This document shows, piece by piece, positions 58,992 to 64,000 of a DNA stretch of 64,000 nucleotides. The number at the start of each line of letters is the position of its first letter. The first letter of the stretch is position 1. A model generated the notes under the pieces. The model had not been told where the DNA came from, did not search any database, and was given only the letters and a program-made list of their open reading frames with translations. Source of the DNA: Cycas panzhihuaensis (Eukaryota > Cycadophyta); NCBI GenBank assembly GCA_023213395.1, contig CM041465.1, positions 137,957,741 through 138,021,740 of the forward strand, given 5' to 3'. The position numbers and the translations under genes were made by a program.

Positions 58992-59213
58992 GGGAGTGTA
59001 CAGAACTTCTCCAATCTAAACCCATCTAAGACCATCTAATGATGCACATATGAGCAATAACAATAACAATATATTGGCTAAATAAAGTAATACACGAATT
59101 CCATTAATAGGAGTGTGTAGAGCATCTCCAAAGTGTAAGCCCTGCCTAAGACTACCCAGTGATGTATGTATGAGCAATAACAATAACAATGTCTTGGCCA
59201 AATAAAGCAATAG
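58992..59213. repeat. Tandem duplication, 120-bp period
   Basis: Two copies share GGAGTGT, ATGAGCAATAACAATAACAA (59050 and 59170) and TTGGC-AAATAAAG. The second block is identical over 20 bases, so the duplication is younger or more constrained than its surroundings. Confidence 0.85.
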
Positions 59214-60083
59214 ATTACTTTGAATGCCGTAATCTCTACATGAGAGATCCTAGAGTTTGATAAGGTTGATACAAGAGGTGTCTCTCATCCTCTATCATGA
59301 TCTGGAAACCCTAATGATCTCGTCTTCTCCATCAACTCCTCTGAAGTTCTGTATCACCCATTGTATAAAGTCATTGAGTGAGCTGTCGATGAATTGCTAT
59401 TACAGTACCTTGAGGGGTGATTCCCTTTGATGCCAAGATGTGTTTTTCCCAACATGGAAGGCCAAAGTCTACAAAGGTTTTAATTAAGGACTAGTAAAAG
59501 TTTGCAAAATGTGCGAGAGGAGACCTAGCAGAGGAGCCTTGATATGAACCTTTGGACTCTTTACACCTTGGTCTGGTAGTCGTTGTCCCTTTATGTGGTG
59601 GCCTGCTATAAATTGCAAATGTGTGAGGTGGATTAGAGATTTGAGTATGTGAACAATGTTTGATATGCTGTTGATTGTCTTGAGAGATCAAGGGCATTTT
59701 GTCTGATGCAATAGTCATTGAGCCAAAAATGATGTAATAATTAACTGCATACTAGAGGGGTTGCAGTTATTCAAGAGTCATTTTCTCTGAAAACTGCTTT
59801 TGGAGAAAAAGAGCAACACACCTATGCCTTGTGTAAGAAGTCGAAGTTGGTGAGGATCCTATGGAGACTCTAAACAGGTAGTAAAATTTGTCCCTAATCT
59901 CATAGTGTACTGGGCATCAAAAAATAAAATGATCTTCAGTCATTGGTTCCGATAAATAAAGCATGTGAATCCTCTCATTTCAAAGAATAAAATGCTGGGC
60001 TTCTACCCTAAATTGGTGAGAGGACACTTCGGACTACCCCATGGGAACTACTAAACCATTCTACATATAGAGGCATATACCAT
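59214..60083. other. Unassigned stretch before the GC-rich array
   Basis: No recognised motif. A minus-strand frame at 59491-59718 has no identifiable relative. Confidence 0.35.
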
Positions 60084-60697
60084 GTGTTAAAAGCTCGCGA
60101 TGTCCTCTCCACTACTAGGGCGCTCTTTTGGTGTGTGAAAAGCGTGTTGGTATCGTGAGCCGTCAGAGGAACGAATCCTCGAGGTCTTTCTACCAACCGT
60201 GTCCGGTGCTCAAGTCCCATGTGGTCAAGGAGCCGAGTCCGCGTTGTGGGGACGCCACCGCTGACGGGGCATGTTAAAAGCTCGCGATGTCCTCCACTAC
60301 TAGGGCGCTCTTTTGGTGTGACGCAAACGGCCCTCCCGCCTGTGGGACAAATTCCCCTTGCAGATGGTCGGCGTTCCCATGGTTGGTCCGTCTGGGTGAG
60401 TCGTGGAGCGTCTCCACAACGGGGCGTGTTAAAGGTTTGTGGAGCCCTCTCCACTAACAGGCCGGTCTTTTGGTGTGATGGTAAACCGTTTCGCCCCGAC
60501 CTCACCCGTCCGGGTTCGACTCCCCTCGAGGTCCTTCGGCCGAACTGTGTGTCCGATCCCTCTATATTCCCCCGTGGTCAAGTGCGGCGAGTCCACAGCG
60601 TTGGTGGAGCGTTCCCTGCGACGGGGCGTGTTGAAGGTCTCGCCGAGCCCGCTCCCCCGAGGTTCACCCGGGTCCCTTTTGGGGTGATGGTAAATAA
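60084..60697. repeat. GC-rich tandem array with tRNA-like promoter boxes
   Basis: Units start with GTGTTAAA-type sequence and end ...ACGGGGCGTG: 60084-60269, 60270-60424, 60425-60626, and a partial 60627-60697. Each repeats TCTTTTGGTGTG. Unit 3 has GGTTCGACTCC at 60513-60523, a perfect tRNA B box, about 35 bases after TGGTGTGATGGT, an A-box-like block. Units 1 and 2 carry decayed B boxes (GGAACGAATCC, GGGACAAATTCCC). It suggests a tRNA-derived SINE or related repeat in tandem. The partial unit is cut by the copia LTR. Confidence 0.75.
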
Positions 60698-61274
60698 TGT
60701 TGACAATGGGCATTAGGCCACATTGATCCCAAGATCATAAATATAATCACAATACAATAAATGCATGAAAGCATGAGAGCATAAAAGCATAAACTGAAAT
60801 ATAGGAGCAAGAGAAAATGATACCCAATATGTGGAGTTGGAATTGGTCCAACCTCCCAAGAAGAAAACAATTTTGATTAGCAAACCGATAGCATAACAAT
60901 ACAACTCCAAGTCTCCATATGAGACAATGAGAAGAGGTCTCATTATATAGAGTGAAATGAGAGACCTAAGGCCTTGGATGTTTGACAAGTGTCAAACATC
61001 CAAGATACATCACATGGATCATGAGCAAAAGTGCTTGGATCCTCACCTAAGGCCTTGGATGTTTGACAAGTGTCAAACATCCAAGATACATCACTTGGAA
61101 TATTCAAACAAGTGCATGAGGGTCCATTGACCCTTTTGTGACAACGTTGTGTCACTAGAAAGAATGTGGTGTGCACTTTATCACTTAAGTGATAAGTCAC
61201 CCTAAAGTATAAAGTGCATATATTACATGAAAATAAATGTACATTCACTTAACATTTAAACATAAGGTTTAACA
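60698..61274 (-). repeat. 3' LTR of the minus-strand copia element
   Basis: 577 bp. On the minus strand it starts TGTTAAACCTTATG and ends TTGTCAACA, giving TGTT...AACA terminal inverted repeats. It contains an 81-bp tandem duplication, each copy with the same perfect 15-bp palindrome (60973-61004 and 61054-61085). Confidence 0.75.
60973..61085. repeat. Duplicated perfect palindrome in the copia LTR
   Basis: Arms CTTGGATGTTTGACA and TGTCAAACATCCAAG with loop AG, at 60973-61004 and again, base for base, at 61054-61085. The flanking CCTAAGGC and ATACATCAC are also repeated, period 81. Confidence 0.9.
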
Positions 61275-61283
61275 CCCCCTCAT
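61275..61283 (-). other. Polypurine tract of the copia element
   Basis: The minus strand reads ATGAGGGGG immediately before the LTR start TGTTAAAC. It overlaps the likely end of the pol frame (VSDEGVLNL block). Confidence 0.75.
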
Positions 61284-62760
61284 CGCTTACAATGTTAAGT
61301 CGGACACCAAGACCATCTCTAAATTTTACAATTTGTCTCTACCAAGTGGCTTGGTAAAGATATCCGTCTGTTGCTCATTGCTGGTCGATATTGAAGTGTG
61401 ATCTCACCACCGTGTACATGCTCCCGATGAAATGGTGGTGAACTTCAATATGCTTGGTCCGTGCATGGAAAGCAGGATTCTTAGTTAGCTTGAGGACACT
61501 TTGATTGTCACAATGAAGGTCGGTCACCGGCACTGAAACCCAAGCTCACCAAGAACTGGTCGAAGCCGATAGCCTCACAAGTCGCTACCGACCGCAGCTT
61601 TGTATTCGCCTGGAGGACAAGGTAACATTTGGTTGCTTCTTGCAACTCCATGAAACATTCCGATCCAAGGGTAAAACAAGAACCCGAGGTAGATCTCCGC
61701 TATCCCGGCATCCTCGCCTAATCGTAATCGAGAACCCTCCAAAGTGAAGTTCTCCTTATGTACATACTCAAGTCCAAGTCGATGTTCCTTTGATATACTT
61801 GAGTATGCGTCTTCTTGCATTCGGTGTATCCGATTGGGTTGAGACATGTAACGAGAGCAAATCCCAACAAAGAATGAAATATCCTACGAGTGTTGGTGAG
61901 ATAAATGAGACTCCTAATCAACTGGGTAAAGTGTGGGATCTGTGCGGCTTCCTCATTGAGAGAAAGCTTGGTGCCGTTCTCCATGGGTGTAGGCGCCCGT
62001 CTTGCGATCGTGCATCCCGAATCTCTGCAAGATGTCCCAAGAATATTTTGCTTGGGAAATGAAGATATAGCCCGCCGCCATACCTCAAAGCCTAGAAAGT
62101 AATGGAGAAGTCCAAGATCGGTCATCTCAAAACTTCTCTTCAAATCATTTTGGAGAACATTGATGAGCTTAGTGTCATCACCGTGATCACTAAGTCATCT
62201 ACATACAAGGCAATATAAGTGACATGGTGATGGTCATGTTTGATGTACAAGTTTGGATCGATGTGGATCGATGAAACCCATGTCTCAAAAAGTATTCATC
62301 GATTTTGCATACCATGCCCTAGGAGCTTGCTTCAAGCCATACTGAGCCTTCTTGAGGCGACATACCAAATGCTCCTTGCCTTGTTCCTTGTAACCGTGAG
62401 GTTGCTCCAAGTATACCTCCTCTTGAAGATCGCCATTGAGGAAGGCGCTCTTCACGTCCATTTGATATACTACCCATTTGCATTGTGCGGCTAGGGCCAA
62501 GAGAAGTCGATGGTGTTCATATTTGCTGGTGCAAAGGTCTCCTCGTAATCAATTCCTTCTTGTTGTTTAAATCCCTTTGCTACAAGTCTTGCTTTCTCGA
62601 CGCTTGAGTGTCCCATCGAATGGACTTTGGTCTTGTAGACCCATTTACAACCGATCTGCTTGTGTGGAGGCAATTGACTAAGTCCCAAGTACCATTCTTA
62701 TGAATGGATTGAATCTCCTCATCCATGGCACTTTCCAACTATCACTTTGTGAAGCTTCCG
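61284..62760 (-). pseudogene. copia reverse transcriptase and RNase H (frameshifted)
   Basis: RT from 62688 downward: [70 protein letters not shown] and KKAQYGLKQAPRAWYAK. Then in a shifted frame near 62200 LYVDDLVIT with both catalytic Asp residues, and RSFEMTDLGLLHYFLGFEVW at 62070-62140. The RNase H is at 61290-61800, heavily shifted, with KFRDGLGV near the end. Several shifts are explained by one missing base in a short run, e.g. GG for GGG at 62181. Confidence 0.85.
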
Positions 62761-63070
62761 CAAAGGTAGTAGGCTCATCAATAGAAAGCACTTGACCATA
62801 AGTGCAAAGTTTGTTTGTCGCCGATACTTTGATGGACGCTTTCCTTCAATGATATGACCATCCATCTTGGTTTGAGTGTACCATTTAGGTAACTTCGAAT
62901 GATGTGGCTTGAACCTCAATATCTTCCGTCTAAGTGTAGGAGTATCGAAGATGAAGTGGAAGGTTCAAGTGGAGCAAATGAAGATGAAGTAGATGGTAAA
63001 GAAGGTGCAGATGAAGAACATGGTGTGTAAGATTGAGGGGAGCGGAAGTCCTCAACAATCTTTTTCCCTT
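62760..63070 (-). pseudogene. copia linker between integrase and RT
   Basis: A Ser/Pro-rich stretch (SAPSLPSTSSSFAPLEPSTS, 62930-63030) followed by KRPSKY-type and FAEASQS blocks leading to RT. Such low-complexity linkers are normal between copia integrase and RT. No domain. Confidence 0.55.
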
Positions 63071-64000
63071 TGTCAATGGGGGTTGGATTGGTGCCATATC
63101 CAACTCTTTTGATCATACTCAACAAAGATTACATCTCTTGAGAGATGTATTTTCCTCCCAACTGGATCATACAATTTGTAGGCTTTGCTATGGATTGAAT
63201 ATCCTACAAAGATGCATTTAAGACTATGTTTGTCTAACTTAGTTCTTTGTTGATCAGGTATGTGCATATAAGCAGACTCAATGTCCTTAAGTGGTGATAG
63301 TTGGCTTCTTTCCGGACCATGCCTCCTCGGGTGTGATATTGGCGATCATGTAGGACTTCGATTGGCCACATAGGTCGCTTGAAATGCTTGACCAAGAAGC
63401 TCTTGGAAGCCCTTTGCATGCATCATTGTTCGCTTTATTAGCCAATGTTCTATTCATCCTTCGGAGACTCCATTTCTTTGAGGAGTATGAGGAGTCGTGA
63501 GTTGTCTCCGAATTCCATTATCCTTGCAAAATTGGTTGAATTCATTTGAAGTGAATTCACCTCCATTATCTCGACCTTAATGTGCCAATTAAGTAGCGAT
63601 TCATTTTCTATACGCCTTGAACTCTTTGAACTTGGAGAAGGCTTCTGATTTATGCTTTAGGAAGTAGACCCAGACTTTGTGAGAGAAGTCATCAATAAAG
63701 GATATGTAGTACAAAGCTCCTCCAAAGGAGTGGATGGACATGGGTCCACACAAGTCTGAGTGAACTAATTGCAAAGGATAAGATGCACGCCATGCTTTGC
63801 CTTTAGGAAAAGGCAGTCGATGTTGTGTCCCCATTATGCAAGCTTCGCAAAGACATTTTGAGCCATACATCTTTGGAAGCCCATACACCATGCTTTTGTA
63901 TGTCATCTGCTTGATTGTCAGGCTTAAATGTCCTGACGTTGATGCCATAACTGAATTTGTGACAAAGATGTGAAACCAGAGTAAGCAGAATCAAGAGTAA
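63070..64000 (-). pseudogene. copia integrase (continues off window)
   Basis: Finger: CLCEACIMGTQHRLPFPKG, then LQLVHSDLCGPMSIHSFGGA and YYISFIDDFSHKVWVYFLKH at 63601-63948 (first catalytic Asp in HSDLCGPM). The C-terminal part at 63073-63267 reads LDKHSLKCIFVGYSIHSKAY then KLYDPVGRKIHLSRDVIFVE, the usual block after the core. A region near 63430-63600 with the remaining core motifs is frameshifted. Typical plant copia integrase. Confidence 0.85.

Larger units (their letters stand above)
60698..64000 (-). mobile_element. Ty1/copia element (5' part off window)
   Basis: The minus strand reads integrase (64000 down to about 63070), linker, RT, RNase H, polypurine tract (61275-61283) and 3' LTR (60698-61274). 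Motifs are well preserved, including YVDD, and most breaks are 1-nt frameshifts at short homopolymers. It is inserted in the last unit of the GC-rich array, probably with AATAA (60693-60697) as target duplication; the partner is outside the window. Confidence 0.85.

Noticed and set aside
60471-60523. A tRNA gene in the GC-rich array
   Set aside because: A and B boxes are suggestive, but no cloverleaf with acceptor, anticodon and D stems could be drawn. Treated as a tRNA-derived repeat.
60219-60716. 165-codon plus-strand ORF and an overlapping minus-strand ORF of similar length at 60008-60505
   Set aside because: Both lie in the GC-rich tandem array, where stops are rare in all frames. The frame is not kept from unit to unit, so they are not genes.
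61790-62102. Plus-strand ORFs opposite the copia RT
   Set aside because: They are shadows of the minus-strand RT, which has clear catalytic motifs.

Overview
This is plant nuclear DNA made almost entirely of decayed transposable elements. I found no intact host gene, no rRNA or tRNA gene and no CRISPR array. Ty3/gypsy elements (Tat-like and chromodomain-bearing), Ty1/copia elements, a TRIM, and an L1-type LINE with a C-terminal RNase H point to a vascular plant with a large, slowly turning-over genome. A gymnosperm or similar giant genome is a guess, not a demonstration.

Layout. 1-9370: minus-strand Tat-like element (copy 1), reading gag-PR-RT-RNH-INT, with PBS at 6812-6829 and a long 5' LTR; its 3' end lies off the window. 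9372-15909: plus-strand LINE carrying a solo copia-type LTR (13100-13767). 15910-19204: AT-rich, nothing recognised. 19205-27310: a minus-strand chromovirus split inside its integrase by a plus-strand relative (20233-26634). 27340-39558: Tat-like copy 2, minus strand, with a 3' LTR of about 2.8 kb, an archaeal-type RNase H near that LTR, an antisense plant-mobile-domain ORF with its own TATA box, and a gag-PR frame fused to the integrase C-terminus by a 2.5 kb deletion. 39559-41397: a copia scrap, then the LTR and leader of the chromovirus family. 41398-44756: gag-PR fragment of Tat-like copy 3. 45360-49340: a minus-strand LTR/PBS remnant and a plus-strand chromovirus with a recognisable chromodomain. 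49830-54497: plus-strand copia element interrupted by a complete TRIM (50908-51689). 54498-60083: mostly unassigned, with two tandem duplications and an LTR remnant. 60084-60697: GC-rich tandem array with a tRNA-like B box. 60698-64000: fairly young minus-strand copia element, its 3' LTR inserted in the last array unit.

How the parts relate. Insertions are nested, and host reading frames resume across the inserts, so their order can be read from sequence alone. The three Tat-like copies form two subfamilies. Copy 1 is CpG-rich but full of 1-nt frameshifts; copies 2 and 3 are CpG-depleted with fewer indels. The most notable unit is copy 2: no reverse transcriptase, a long near-open gag-PR-INT(C-term) frame, a displaced second RNase H and an independently promoted antisense gene. 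It looks like a non-autonomous derivative rather than random debris.
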